64,000 bases of DNA from Apostichopus japonicus (Eukaryota > Echinodermata > Holothuroidea > Aspidochirotida > Stichopodidae): positions 6,850,001 through 6,914,000 of the forward strand of contig NC_092566.1 in the NCBI RefSeq assembly GCF_037975245.1, written 5' to 3'. Numbering within the stretch: the first letter of the stretch is position 1; each line of letters opens with the position of its first letter. A model generated the notes under the pieces. That model did no database searches. It had not been told where the DNA came from and worked only from the letters and a program-made list of their open reading frames with translations. Shown in pieces: positions 12,356 through 25,155 of this stretch. The position numbers were made by a program, and so were the translations under genes.

Positions 12356-13822
12356 GGACGGCGATCCTCACTTGGATCAGCAGGCATGTCGAAGCGGCTG
12401 ACCAGGTTATGGCCGCTAATACACGGAAACAGCTATACTTGGAGCCACAGGTGAGAAGTGAGTGTCAGGTGGAGACCAAAGTTGCATAAATACTCCAAGA
12501 AATAAAGAGCACGATGAGTTCTCCAGTCAGAGGTGCCTACCCCTCCATTACAGCCAAGTACATACCCTATATGTATGTTGCACTATTAGATTGTAAAGTT
12601 TGCTTGGTATTGGGGTGTGGGTGGGGTGTGGTGGGTATTGGCAGTTTGACATGCATGGAACAAGACCTTCCATTCTTGCATGAACATCGTCAGACTACCT
12701 GTTATTTAGATTTTATCTTTCTGCATATGAAAAGATTTTTATCCAAAAATTGTGAAGTGCAATATAATGAATTAGCTAACACATTAATGTTATACACTCA
12801 GCTAACACTTTGAGTTATTACGAAAGGGTTTTTTCTTCATAAATTCGACATTGAAGCAATGAATAGGTAGAGCAATACTTAATTCATATATAATATTAAT
12901 TAATATATCATAAAAAAATACAAACAAAATATGTTCAAGGGGGGTCGCCCCCTTAGCCCCCCCCCTCTAGGCTACGCGCCTGGGGAGGGGGACACTTTGA
13001 AGTCGCCTGTGAGGAACTGTTCCTAAGAATAACAAGGATTGTAATCGAATATCAACAGAAAAGTGAGAATCCGAGTGAAGAGGGTAAAGTAAACTACTCC
13101 AATATGACCATTCACATGTGGTTTCTGTTCTAAGTACTGGACAATGTTTATATGTCTTTTCCTCTAAAAACGATACCAATAAAAAGATTTCCGTAGTGTG
13201 CAATACATCAACAAGATGAAAAAAAAACCACTTAACCTTTAAGAAATAATAACTTCAATGGCTATGCCATTATCTAAACAAATTGGGGACAATGATTCGT
13301 TTATATATAAATTTAATAAAGTAAGTGTATATCAGGAAAAATTGATTGATATTTCCATCTTTCTCGTATTGTTTTCGAAGGGAGAGGGGGTTCAAGAAAC
13401 TTGGACTGGGGTGTCTACCCTTATCCCTCCTACGCTGGTGGCCACCGTGACAGTGGGTTTTGAACACAAGATCCCTGGTATAAAGGTCTAAATACAGGTG
13501 CACTATACTTCCGCAATAATATTACATAGAGACACGAACAGGAATTTGTATTAATTGTTTGCATGATTATAATTTTTATTATCCAGAAGATAAAATTAAT
13601 CATGTTATATTACTTGATTGAATTCTGAACAATTGAAGAAAGGAGTGTTAAAAAAGGAAAACAAAAAACCTCGTATAAAAAGTAGCCTACATACAGAGTT
13701 GATATCTATTTTCTATACCTCGGAAACGTACTATGTATAGAAATGGTGTAGATTTCTTTTGAAGAACGCCCTCATCCCTGTCGAAGTTTGGTATTCGATA
13801 CAAAATATGTTATATATTTACG

Positions 13823-13873
<51 letters not shown>

Positions 13874-14084
13874 CGAGTAAACGGGAATGAAAAGTTTGTA
13901 CTAACGGCCTGATCAAAGACGGGGATTACAAATTTAATACTTATAACGAAAGATGTCTGACTATCTACTTACAAACAGGACTTTTAAGAAAGAAACATTT
14001 CATTTTCTGTACCAATTTTTTTTTTTATATAGAAAACTTCGTATTTGACCACAAACAAAACAACAACTACTTAATCTTAAATCT

Positions 14085-14204
14085 TCAGTAGGACCCATAA
14101 TTTTCCAACATAAAACTGTCTTCATTCAGTTTAAGGTTCAACTCGTTAATTAACGTGTGCATCAGGTCCTTTAAAGATGGTTTGTCGTCTTCTGTTGGTT
14201 GAGC
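14085..14204 (-). CDS. Putative terminal coding exon, unit 2
   Basis: Same as the 3911 copy with an identical translation and the same acceptor. Confidence 0.5.
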   Translation of the reverse strand, partial: AQPTEDDKPSLKDLMHTLINELNLKLNEDSFMLENYGSY

Positions 14205-15166
14205 CTACATTGAAATCAAAAAGAAGAGAAAGAAAAAGAGAAGGTAAGGCAAAATATGAAAGGAAAAATATATATAATAATATAAAATTCCCCGCTCCCG
14301 TTGTTTGACATGTATGTTACTTATACGGTGGCCTTTCAATTAACACTGATGTTGTGCAACTACAAGATTATATCATAACAACCCCATGATGAGAAAGCAA
14401 ATGGCTGTGGCGTCCCGGGTACAATTTTTGTTGTTGACGATTTCATTTTTTGTATATAGAATACATAATTTATTCATTCCATATTTCCCCGGGATATGTG
14501 GCTGTAGCCCCCCTACCCCCTCCCCCCGTCTCATCAAGCCTGGAGACATATCATTTAAGTGTCCATAAAGAAATATCTTCCATTTTAAAATTGCAGTTAT
14601 ATCAGCAAACAGTCCACAAGCTTCTTCAAATGAAAGTTTAGAATATGCTCTGTTTTGATCCAGGTGTCGCTTGACACAAAGTACACCCCTAAGTTTACAC
14701 CACTTAAGTTACACCCATAAGTTTACACCCCTTAGTACACCCCTCAGTTTAGAAAAACAATAAAAGAACTAATAAGTCGTCTATCTATAAAGAGGTTCCT
14801 ATAGAAAGATTGAGGTGGATTCGGAAGGATCTGTAAGTGAAACACTAATTGAGAAGGAAAAAAAACGTTAATGTTTTAAGAATCCCAACAAACTTTCACG
14901 TCGAGGCTTAATTTTAAAGCAAACATTTTAAGGCGCGAAAGTTTGGGTAGTGTATTTTGACAGTAAGTAGAGCTTAAATAATTCAGAATTTTGTTTTTTC
15001 GCAAATGTAAGAAATTGGGCCAATTTTCCACCAAAAGTTAGCCCAGGGAAAGTGTCAACGTTGGGTGCTAGTAATCAATTCTTTACTTTTACATATATAT
15101 GAGACAATCTTTCGATAACACCGAGTACTAAATCTTGTTATATTGTCTTGTGAACGATGATTGTTC

Positions 15167-15323
15167 CACCCAAGCCGAAAAGGTGTGAGCTTATATTTGT
15201 TCTTTACGTGTAGCATATTATGCATTTATATGCCAGGGTGTTATAACACACTAACACGTGTTATGTTTTGGGAGCATGCGAGAGCTAGATATGTTAAAGA
15301 TACAATACAGTAAATCGTAGTGG

Positions 15324-15367
<44 letters not shown>

Positions 15368-15559
15368 ATGATATAAAATATTTTTTTATTTTTTATATTT
15401 TTTTTATATTTTTATATATATATTTTTTAACACAGGCCGCAATAAAATGTGCCTCTAGCATAACACGTGTTATCATGTTATAACACAGATGCATATAAAT
15501 GCGCAATATATTCAAGTCGAAAACGCTATTATAAGCAACTATACAATTCGGTTCGGGTG
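15167..15559. mobile_element. MITE, unit 2 copy of the 4992 element
   Basis: Same ends and target duplication as in unit 1; slightly shorter because of TA/T-run length changes. Confidence 0.87.
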
Positions 15560-16745
15560 ATTGTTCTAAACGTTAACGATTTGCCAGTCCATTCCAATTG
15601 TCCTTTTGTCTTATACCTAACTTTGCTTATACTGGCAAAGTATTCATAATATATCAGTCACTTTACTTTCACTAATGTGGTTTTCTCTCTGCCATTTCTG
15701 CAATTTGGAGGATCGGTGATTATATGACGTCATTTTTAACTTGTAGTTTCTTAAATGTAAGAAGTTGCTTTCGTTCTAGTTAAAATGAGTGTAAAACTAT
15801 AGAAAAGAATGACTCAACGTGTATAAATCACGCATAGGCCATAAAACCATGTGCTTTTCTCTTCCTCGCCATGTGAATCGTGCTTTCACCACAGCATCCA
15901 TCCGTGGCTATTCGTGTAACTGACGCGATTTCAATATTGTTTGATTTTCATCATATTGAAATAATACTCATTTCCCCCCCTCTTAAATTCTCTAATTGAG
16001 CCAAATTCATCGCTTCCCATTGAGTATATTGTAAGTGCTAAGAAGAGATATTTATTACAGTAAGGTATACACTTTATGCGGCCCCATAAAAAAAGAGTTT
16101 TGAAACCTAACAAGCCGCAAAAAATATATATAGGCCCGCGGGTCACACTTTTGTCCACCTGTACTCTACAGTGGCATACTCCTGGCATATAAGAGCCTAT
16201 ATCAATCCGCCCGGATGTTCTCCTATCTCAGGAAAAGTGCCTAAAAATGCAACAGGAGAGCATTTTTTGGGGGTGGTTAATTGAGGCGATTTTAGACCCC
16301 TCTAGGTCTCCCAGGAGCAGCGTACGAAAATTGTTATACTATAACGAGTGAAAAGGTTGGTTTACAAGTGACAAAAACTTTAGGCCCTGATATATAGCAA
16401 CAAAAAACTTCACCGTCATGATATGGGAAGTTGTTGGTGCCCTGAAAGGCCAACTTGTCAGCTATCCATGGATGGGTAGCGTTTAGCTAGTGAGAACTTC
16501 TATCTAGACTTAGAGACCACATTACTTTTGTAATTTAATGTGTAAGTCAATGGGGCTTTCAATGAGCGTATGCTATACCCTATCCGATATAGGTCATCAA
16601 CACATATGCACACTTAAAATTCGAATGATTATGAAGAAAAAAAGAGAGATGAGACCACTGTCGGTCAAACGTACGGTTGCTGATCGGTCTTGAATGGTCC
16701 ATCCTGTCGACCGTTTGTCTTCTCTCCACTGTCTTTTGCCAATAC

Positions 16746-16772
16746 CTGAATAATGTGGGGGGTTTTTTATAC
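16746..16772 (-). other. Variable 27-bp block, unit 2
   Basis: Same boundaries, different content: the same frame reads IKNPPHYS and includes A6 and C6 runs. Confidence 0.55.
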
Positions 16773-17396
16773 CTAAAGAAAAAGAGAGAGAGGATACAAT
16801 AGGTTATATACCTGAAACAAAGTATTCTATGAGATGCCGTCTGTTGTCCGAAAATGACCTTTCAACGCCTCCGTTTTCAAAAGAGGTCTAACACTTATTT
16901 TGGGTACCGTACTCCACATAGTATAACAAGTTCGAACGTCAAAAGAGAATTGCTTCTTGACTTGCCATGTTTAAAATGTTCTAGACAGACTTTGACATAT
17001 GTTGACCCCAAATGACATTGACCTTCGACCTTTTTAGTTACGTTGTTTTTACTAGTCAAGAACATCACACAAACAATCCCCACACACATGCCAGCACTTT
17101 CGTACCGGCAACTTACCCGGAAACGACCAAAACAAGTATCATAAACAAACATCAGCTCACATTTTATTTTATATATATATATATATATTTTATATAATCA
17201 CTGCTTTTGAAACCAAATTACAACCCAGGTGACCGTGAGTGATTATCGCCTTTTTGTTCAGTATATATTATTCTAGGACACGATTCATTAATAAATATGT
17301 AAATATAAATTAATTAATATGATGGTGGGTATATCATGACTTTCTTCTGACTGACATTTGTTTATGCAAAAAAAAAACGGTTTGGAGTAATATCAA

Positions 17397-17672
17397 CTAC
17401 GTGTCTCCGTAGTTGGTAATAGTTTCAAGTCTAAATACGTGTTTGCTGATGAATTTCGGAAAACAAACTTCTGAAGCAGATGCAATATTACTTATTCTAA
17501 ATGCACTCTGACCAGGTGGGTTTAATGGAGAAAAGCTGTCGAAACCGGAAGGAAGATACTTATTTTTTCTGTTGCCCTTATGGCGCAAACGATTTACCGT
17601 AAAATCACCGCGACCGCCCATATCAACATGTTCATTACACAAATGTAACAAATATAAACTAGTATCGTCCAC
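17397..17672 (-). CDS. 91-codon ORF, unit 2 only (unassigned)
   Basis: Begins MDDTSLYLLHLCNEHVDMGG and ends HVFRLETITNYGDT. Units 1 and 3 have one fewer A in an A-run and lose this frame, and unit 3 has a further deletion. Either a decaying gene piece or chance; a GTAAAT donor after GGTGATTTTACG could truncate it as an exon. Confidence 0.22.
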   Translation of the reverse strand: MDDTSLYLLHLCNEHVDMGGRGDFTVNRLRHKGNRKNKYLPSGFDSFSPLNPPGQSAFRISNIASASEVCFPKFISKHVFRLETITNYGDT

Positions 17673-18246
17673 TTTTTTGAACCAATTTCACGGAGGAAAC
17701 GTCTGAAAAAAACCTGTTGATGCCTTGTAATGGAAGGAAATGACACAATTACGCAAGCTACATCGGTAAGACCGAAAGAAAGATACTATTCAAGATAATG
17801 GACGGTTGGACCTAACACAGGCTAGCCACGAAAGTGAAAGTAATTCCTAGGCTAGGCACAACGGTCGTAAACAAAACAGAGAGATTTGATTCGCGCATGA
17901 TCTGTTGGGCGGGGTTGGCAAATTTTGATTGAAGTTTGTAGAATCTGGCGAATTTTATTCAGCTAAAAATGTTTAACTACAGATATCTCAATAAAAAATA
18001 ATGAATATTAATGTGAAAATTGATTAGAACTGTGTCATTTTCACTGAGCTTTTACGGCAGTAAGCTGGAAAGGTCGAAGTTAAAATTTGGAAAACACACT
18101 TTGAGACTTTATAACTTTGTGCTGCATTTTAGCAAGAACTAGAGTGCCCCAATGGACCTGGTCCTCGTGTGATTTGGCGCGAAGTGTTCCAACTTTTCAG
18201 GCTAGTTTCGATACTATAGGTGTAGGCTATGTAACGTTTTTCTATA

Positions 18247-19717
18247 CCCAGCAAAAAATGTACCCTAATTTTACCGCGGTAAACTATGGTAAATGTGTGG
18301 TAAATGGGGTAAATGTGTGGTAAAATTGTGGTAAAATAAACTGCGGTACATTTACCGCAGTTTTACCATGGTATTACCGCGGTAAAAGTAGGGTAAAAGT
18401 GCGGTACATTTACTGCGGTAAATTTACCGCAGTTTTACCATGGTATTACCGCGGTAAAAGTGCGGTACATTTACTACGGTAAATTTACCACAGTTTTACC
18501 ATGGTATTACCGCGGTAAAAGTGCGGTACATTTACTACGGTAAATTTACCATGGTATTACCGCGGTAAAAGTAGGGTAAATGTGTGGTACATTTACTACG
18601 GTAAATTTACCGCAGTTTTACCATGGTAGTATACCGCGGTAAAAGTAGGGTAAAAGTGTGGTACATTTACTACGGTAAATTTACCATAGCTTTACCATGA
18701 TATTACTGGAGTAATTAAGTAGGGTAAATTTATATGGTACATAAACTACATAGGTGAAATTCCTACAATTGTGCCATGATTAACCACAGTAAAATTAGGG
18801 TAAAACTATACAGTGCAATTATACTATGGTAAATTTACCATAATTGTACCATGATTTTACCACAGTAGAACATATATGGGTCACACTATAAAACATGATG
18901 GTACATTTACAGCAATTTTTGCATGATTTTGTCCCATATTTTTGCAATACTGATAAGACAAACCTTTTGCCAGCTTATGTTCTACTCATATCTTAATGTT
19001 GGCAATATAAATTACCTGTGGATATGAGTTGAATTAAGAAGAGAGACCAACTGCTATTCTTATATGTTATAGTATGCATCTCTTTTCCTAAAAAAAAAAG
19101 CAGTAGATATATACATAGAGAATTCCTTCATGTAATCCCTGATAAATTTGAGAGGAGACAACATTTAATTCTTTTTTCATCATGAGGGAGAACCTAAAAG
19201 CCTTTAAAATGAAAAAAAGAACTATATAAACTAGCACACATAAGGCATAGCTTCTGTGCCTCAACACTGAACACACAAAAATTGACCAATCAGTGTCCTC
19301 AGATTTGGGTATTCTCTGTCAGGTCCATTAAATGACATGACAAGTCTATGTGTCGACACTGACACCAATTTTCACCCCGCTCCTTTCTCGTGGTAGGAAA
19401 GTGGCTACACGTGGAAAGCGGTACTCACGTCCTTCGGAGGGGACGTTAAATTGCGGTCCCGGGAGCAGGACTACACACCCCTGCCTCGTTACTTCAGGGC
19501 ACTATTCGAAAAGAGAAGGCGAGTTTCGCCGGTGTCCTTCCACGCACAAAAACTTGGAACCTCAATAATTTCCGACTAAGGATTTCCTTAGTCTGCTGAA
19601 GCACCTTCGGGTGGAAGCGTAATACGAGGTGTATCATATCATCATCATCTACAGAGTAGAGCGGTGAGGTGGCAGAACGGGAGAGAGAGGCGAAATTCGC
19701 CGGTGTCCTTCCACGCA

Positions 19718-19752
<35 letters not shown>

Positions 19753-21186
19753 ATGGAGCCTCAATAATTACCGACTAAGGATTTCCTTAGTTTGCTGAAG
19801 CACCTTCGGGTGGAAGCAGAACACGAGGTGTATCGTATCGTATCGTATCTACAGAGTCTGCAGTACCTGAGGTCCCTGGTTCAAACCTCGGTGTCGACAC
19901 TGACACCAATTTTCACCCCGCTCCTTTCTCGTGGTAGGAAAGTGGCTACACGTGGAAAGCGGTACTCACGTCCTTCGGAGGGGACGTTAAATTGCGGTCC
20001 CGGGAGCAGGACTACACACCCCTGCCTCGTTACTTCAGGGCACTATTCGAAAAGAGAAGGCGAGTTTCGCCGGTGTCCTTCCACGCACAAAAACTTGGAA
20101 CCTCAATAATTTCCGACTAAGGATTTCCTTAGTCTGCTGAAGCACCTTCGGGTGGAAGCGTAATACGAGGTGTATCATATCATATCATATCTACAGAGTA
20201 CTCTCTTCATTTAAACAAAGTTTTTGAGGACAATTGGAGATCAAAAGTCCAATCTGGACTACCAGTTAAGTCTAAAGAAGATAGTCAGGAATCATACCAG
20301 CTAGGGTTATTGAAATTCAACAAAGCTTTCTCATGTGTGAAACCTCCATGGAATTGATGAATTAAAAACTGTTGCATGCTACAACTGTGGACTTACATGT
20401 CAGGCATACACCCATTACAATAAGGGTAAAGGCATATAGCCAAATTATGACACAATACACTAATGGGTGAAATTCAAAGAAATTTATGGTGTACATGCTG
20501 ATTGAAATTAGGACAAAATTTTGCTCAATGTGAGGTAAAACTGTCCTACAATTAGTGTAAAATCCTGGTAAACTGACGTAAAACTAAGGTAAAAGCGTAG
20601 TAAATCTACGGTAAAACAATGGTAAAATTGTGGTAAAAGAATGGTAAAGCGTGGTAAAAGTATGGTAAATTGAGGTAAAACTAAGGAAAAAGCGTGGTAA
20701 ATATACGGTAAAATTGGGGTAAAAGAACGGTAAAACTGTGGTAAATTTAGAGTAAAAGTGTGGTAAATCTACGGTAAAACCATGGTAACCTTGGGGTAAA
20801 ACCATGGTACACTGTGGTAAAAGCATGGTAAAAGTATGGTAAATTGAGGTAAAACTAAGGAAGAGCGTGGTAAATATGCGGTAAAATTGGGGTAAAAGAA
20901 CGGTAAAACTGTGGTAAATTTGGGGTAAAAGCGTGGTAAAAGTGTAGTAAAAGTGTGGTAAAAGTATGGTAACAGCGTGGTAAATTGCGGTAAAATTGGG
21001 GTAAAAGCGAGGTAAAACTATGGTAAATTTGTGGTAATTTACTGCGGTAAACCACGGTTTACCGTGTCCATAGGGCCAAAACACCGCGGTAATGTACAAC
21101 AAATTTACCGCGGTTTTACCCCGGTTTTACCGTGGTAAAATTGTGGTATGTTACCGCGGTAAATTTGAGGTAAATTTTTTCCTGGG
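18247..21186. mobile_element. 2.94-kb TA-flanked element with GGTAAA palindrome arrays, unit 2 only
   Basis: The terminal inverted repeats read CCCAGCAAAAAATGTACC and, at the other end reversed, CCCAGGAAAAAATTTACC. TA is duplicated at 18245-18246 and 21187-21188; units 1 and 3 keep the unoccupied CTATATGCC. The outer 600-700 bp on each side are degenerate repeats of TTTACCGCGGTAAA, including five 56-72-bp repeats at 18360-18680. The long minus ORF at 20584-21102 (repeated F-Y/T-LLP) is a by-product of that repeat. The interior holds another SINE-like repeat (19350-20200). No transposase is seen, so it is non-autonomous. TA targets suit Tc1/mariner or related DDE elements, but the family is not established. 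Confidence 0.85.
19350..20200 (+). repeat. Tandem SINE-like repeats inside the 2.94-kb element
   Basis: Two near-identical ~290-bp copies (19350-19640 and about 19890-20190) with a partial third between them (19667-19850, containing a 31-base A run). The common sequence includes GTCGACACTGACACC, CTTCCACGCACAAAAACTTG, TTCCGACTAAGGATTTCC and a tail of ATCAT or CGTAT repeats. CTGGTTCAAACCTCGG near 19880 resembles a tRNA B box, so a second SINE family is likely. Confidence 0.6.
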
Positions 21187-21223
21187 TATGCCATCTATGG
21201 GACTACCGATTCACATAGAGATT

Positions 21224-21494
21224 GCAGTAACTATACTGTACATCTTAAAATTTTGCGGTACCACAGTAAGAACTGGATCGTGCTGATAAATATGATAAAT
21301 CGGTAGCATGTGCTATTAGGTTACAGTAATAACTGAGGATATGCGTAATCCCAACAAATGCATGCATCAACCTGGATTTGTTGGGTTTACACGTATATCC
21401 TCAGTTCTAATCCTAATAGCACATGCTACCGATTTTAGCACGATCCAGTTTTTTTACTTTGGTACAAAACTTTCAGATGTACAATATGTAGGCT
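21224..21494. repeat. Foldback sequence at the end of unit 2
   Basis: Same sequence as at 9742, directly after the 2.94-kb insertion, followed by a TA microsatellite. Confidence 0.7.
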
Positions 21495-21505
21495 ACTGTG
21501 TTCTG

Positions 21506-21510
<5 letters not shown>

Positions 21511-21582
<72 letters not shown>

Positions 21583-21585
21583 ATA
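21511..21585. repeat. TA microsatellite at the unit 2/3 junction
   Basis: TA tract with one TTTA interruption, between the foldback and the start of unit 3. Confidence 0.95.
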
Positions 21586-22162
21586 GGATTCACTGGACCA
21601 GGAGCAGATATATATATAAATAGATATAGTGGATCCTTAAATGATCCTTAAATATTGTCATTGTTTTAGTGCTGCAAATTGTAACCAAATTACGATAAGA
21701 AAAAGGTGAATTTTCAATACATGAAATGAAAGCGTATATATAGTAGCAGAATGTTGATATTGAATATCGTAAAAGATACAAACTTACATTCATGGGTGCA
21801 ATCGGTTACGACGACCAATAACAAGATAGCGAACACGTACAACTTCATCGTGATCTGCTTCAAAATGAAATCTTTTTCGGTTGTGCAATTGACGCTAGTC
21901 CTTCTCAGATCTGAATTGGAATATTTTCTCTCAGTATATAAATATATCGTGATACATCTTATTATATAAGGTGCGTCGTGACTCTCGATAGATAATACCG
22001 TGCTTACGTCACTGTTAACAGGAAGACACCAACACCTGAAGGTGATATCGGCACGAGAAATAATTTCTTTAGATTATATTAAATGAATCATAACATGATA
22101 TAAATGTTGTAACAAGTAACGTTAGCGGTACATGAAGGAGTGCCAGTGGATGATAACGCGGA

Positions 22163-24185
22163 GTGTTGGCTCAGTGGTTAACGCCGGTGCCTTTCAATCA
22201 TAAGTGTCATGTCATCCAGTCACAAAGTTGTTGACAATTGACAATTCATAATCATGGACGATAAATATGAATCTAAGAGACTGACTTCGGACAGCTTGCG
22301 GCTTCGATAAGCCGATGAGGCTTCTTCGCGAGTTCCTGCTTGCAGGAGGATCTAAAATACATACATACATACACAGTGTTCTCCGCAGGTCATTTTTTTG
22401 TCCGGGTGGTAATCGCCGTCCTGGGGGTAATCGCTGTCCTGGGGGAGGGGTCTAAGGGGAGGGGGTGTCCCCCTCCCCTTTGGAAAATTTTTGCCCTCCG
22501 AAGGTGGGCTAGACGCCAAATGGTGCAATATTTGGTGCTATATTTGCCTTGCATGTATCTCCAGGAATTGCTATTTTTTAGGCAGTGTTTTAAATTTTCT
22601 CTTACGTTTGCCAAATGAAAAAAAAATAAGAACACTTCAAAATTGTTGCTGAAATATGAGTAGTAATGAATAGGCCCTACAGTAAGTCCAATGAAAAATT
22701 ATTCTACACTGTGCAAGGCTAGCCCAACACAGCCTGTGCTTGACTGGGATAACTGCCAAGTTCAGGCATATCAACCAATTATCAGTCCTTATTACACAGA
22801 TGCGCACAATGAATGAAAGAATGATAAATAGATGATCAAATAACAAATTAGTCTTTATTTATTTCAACACCAACAGGATAACAATTGCAGTGAGAAAGTT
22901 GAAAAGAAATAAAGTTTATCAACTTCATGACTTTTGAAGTTGGTAAAAACCCGTCCTTTACAACATTCACTGTATAGAGAACAAAAAAATCAGTAGAAAA
23001 ATTACCAATTGTATACGAAAAGTAACCTTTCAAATTTTACGAAAGCTCGAGCAAAATACTTTCGAAAAATTCACGCGAAACTGGCATTTCGTGCTAAATG
23101 CAACTAATTTCATGTAAACAAGGCTCTAGTACACCCATTTATGAATTAACCATAAGACCACATCTGGTGTTGAGCGGCAGAAAAAGAAAGTATTTTCTAG
23201 AATTTTCACATAAAAAGGAAAAATTAATATCCTACCATAGTTAAGTGTATAGTAAAAAGCCTAACCACTTCGTCGGTTACGGATCTCACGTAACAACAAA
23301 AACACAACTTAAATTGTATTTTGCGAAGTTGACGTTCTCTACGAGGACATGGAAACAATATTTAGCATTTAGTTAATCATGCCAAGTGGCCTAAAACATG
23401 GGATTGCAAGTTTTACTTTGAAAGATGGCCATACTGTAGCTATTGAGGCCTTGATATCGTGCTATGTCTGTATGGTAGGCCTATAGACTGTGCCTGGTGT
23501 ATCATGGGGAATAGATTGTTTTGTTCATGCGGAGGAGTCAGTTGGCTTGAGGTGTGTTTACTTACCCTAATGTTACGGGGATATTTACCTACTTTTCTTG
23601 AACGTATAAGATAATATTTCGCATAACTTTACCAATCCTTTACTAACTGACCTAATTAATTCTAGAGTGGAGCCAAAATACTTTACTCCATGAAAAGTTT
23701 TTTTTTTGGAAACGTGCCAAAAATGTTAAAAACAGGTGTTAGACAGGGGGTTGTTTGGCGACCGGGTACCTGGGAAAATTCGAATCACATGACGCCAGCC
23801 TACCGTGATATTTAAGTAGTGTTAAACACTGCAGTTGTAAACTGATGTACGTATCGTGCACGCTGTTCATTGTTAGGCATTCTAGAAACGGGGCTTTGCC
23901 GAACGTAGTTTGTTTCATAATATCGACAGTTTTGTAAATCATCGCGGCCGCGGCAAAAACAAAACATGTATTTTCGATCAAATTCGTCACTCTTAAAGAA
24001 TATGAGTGACTTTTAGAAAATGTTTGACGAGGTGCCAGTGTATTTTTTTTGCCCGGGCGGCCGAGTTTTTCGTCCGGGCGGTAGCTTTATGTCCGGGCGC
24101 TAGCCAGCCTTTTCAAATTTTGTCCGGGCGGCGCGCCCGGACAAAACCGGTAGTGGAGAACACTGCATACATACAAATACATACA
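22163..24185 (+). mobile_element. tRNA-derived SINE, array unit 3, split by a hAT-like insertion
   Basis: The head is degraded: the A box reads TTGGCTCAGTGG and the B-box region is deleted, so the head runs straight into the body. The ATAC tail is interrupted at 22373/24166 by a 1.79-kb element. Confidence 0.8.
22374..24165. mobile_element. 1.79-kb non-autonomous hAT-like element, unit 3
   Basis: Terminal inverted repeats CAGTGTTCTCC and GGAGAACACTG. Subterminal repeats of GTCCGGGCGG (right) and GTCCTGGGGG (left) are of the type bound by hAT transposases. It sits in the ATAC tail of the SINE, so the 8-bp target duplication cannot be read cleanly. No transposase-like ORF is recognised inside; the 83-aa minus ORF at 23739-23990 is unassigned. 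Confidence 0.75.
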
Positions 24186-24415
24186 ACTCAGCTTAGCAGC
24201 ACAGCGTTGATCATAACTGCAACAAAGTTTGTATCGTCTGAGATTTCAACTGCCAAAAAAGAATTCCCCATTCTACTCATACAACTATGCTCCGCCACTC
24301 TTCGGTTGATAACAATGTGGAACTCACATTGAAGAGAGAAAATATCCACGCTGCTGGTTACCCCCCCCCCCCTCCCCTCCCCCATCTCAATATCTTGCCT
24401 CTTTAAACTTGAGAT

Positions 24416-24753
24416 GTAATGTAAATAAAATCTTATATAGCGCACTACGCGCGATGCATCTATGCGCTTTACAAACAATCTAGAAAATACAATGCCATAA
24501 AAAAATAAATAGAAAAACAGTAAATACATATACCATCTACAGAAATATACAGGAATATGAGATCGAAAACTATTTAAGGTACTGGTGAAGCGTAAAGCGA
24601 TAAAACAGATTGACTACAAAATCTACAATTTGAATGCTAAAAAGTGATAATTCCAATTGAAGTTAGAACCTAAAAACCAACACGACAGAACAATATAAAA
24701 CAGATAAAAACAGGAATATGAGATCGAAAAACTACTAAAAGCACTGGTCAGAT
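24416..24753. mobile_element. ~340-bp insertion, unit 3
   Basis: Present only in unit 3 between TTGAGAT and ATGGTTG; AGAT or GAT is repeated at both ends. It contains TATATAGCGCACTACGCGC and GCGCTTTACA, words common in dispersed repeats of marine invertebrates, and an internal repeat of AGGAATATGAGATCGAAAA. Class unknown. Confidence 0.65.
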
Positions 24754-24857
24754 ATGGTTGATTGAGTGCAACATTGTTTAACTGGCTAAACCTTTATCTA
24801 CTCCAAGATGTGGATCACAGTAGAGGGAGTGTAGCCTAATGTCATCTGGGCAAATGC

Positions 24858-25155
24858 CAAGGGCGTAGGAACCGGGGGGCTGGGGGCGCCAGCCCCCCCC
24901 CCAGCGAAAAATATAGGGGACGGAAGTATCATTCCGCCCCCACCCCCCGCTTCGCAAGTCAGAAAACCCCTTTTCATTTCTCAATAAATGATAGAGTGTG
25001 AAGTGCGCTATACTGCACCAAATTGCATCTGAGGCCACCTGGAAATGCAAAAAAAATCCAAAGGGGAGGGGGACACCCCCTCCCATTAAACCCCTCCCTC
25101 AGGCCGGCCATCAGTGTTCAGTCCCCCCACTCAAAAGTACCTTCCTACGCCACTG
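24858..25155. mobile_element. 298-bp hAT-type MITE, unit 3
   Basis: The 8-bp duplication GCAAATGC lies at 24850-24857 and 25156-25163, and unit 1 has the single copy. The ends read CAAGGGCGTAGGAA and, reversed, CAGTGGCGTAGGAA, matching the CAGNGGCGTAG consensus of hAT termini. The interior is G/C-homopolymer-rich with no coding capacity. Confidence 0.88.

Larger units (their letters stand above)
10260..21752. repeat. Tandem array unit 2
   Basis: Second copy. Relative to unit 1 it lacks about 1.6 kb (unit 1 positions 5806-7417, join near 15960) that includes the Penelope-like remnant. It carries a 2.94-kb TA-flanked insertion at 18247-21186. It shares the 408-bp MITE with unit 1. Confidence 0.93.

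Noticed and set aside
20584-21102. 172-codon minus ORF rich in FYxxFTTLLP repeats
   Set aside because: It is a direct translation of degenerate GGTAAA repeats; the same peptide pattern appears in a second frame, so it is low-complexity repeat sequence and not a gene.
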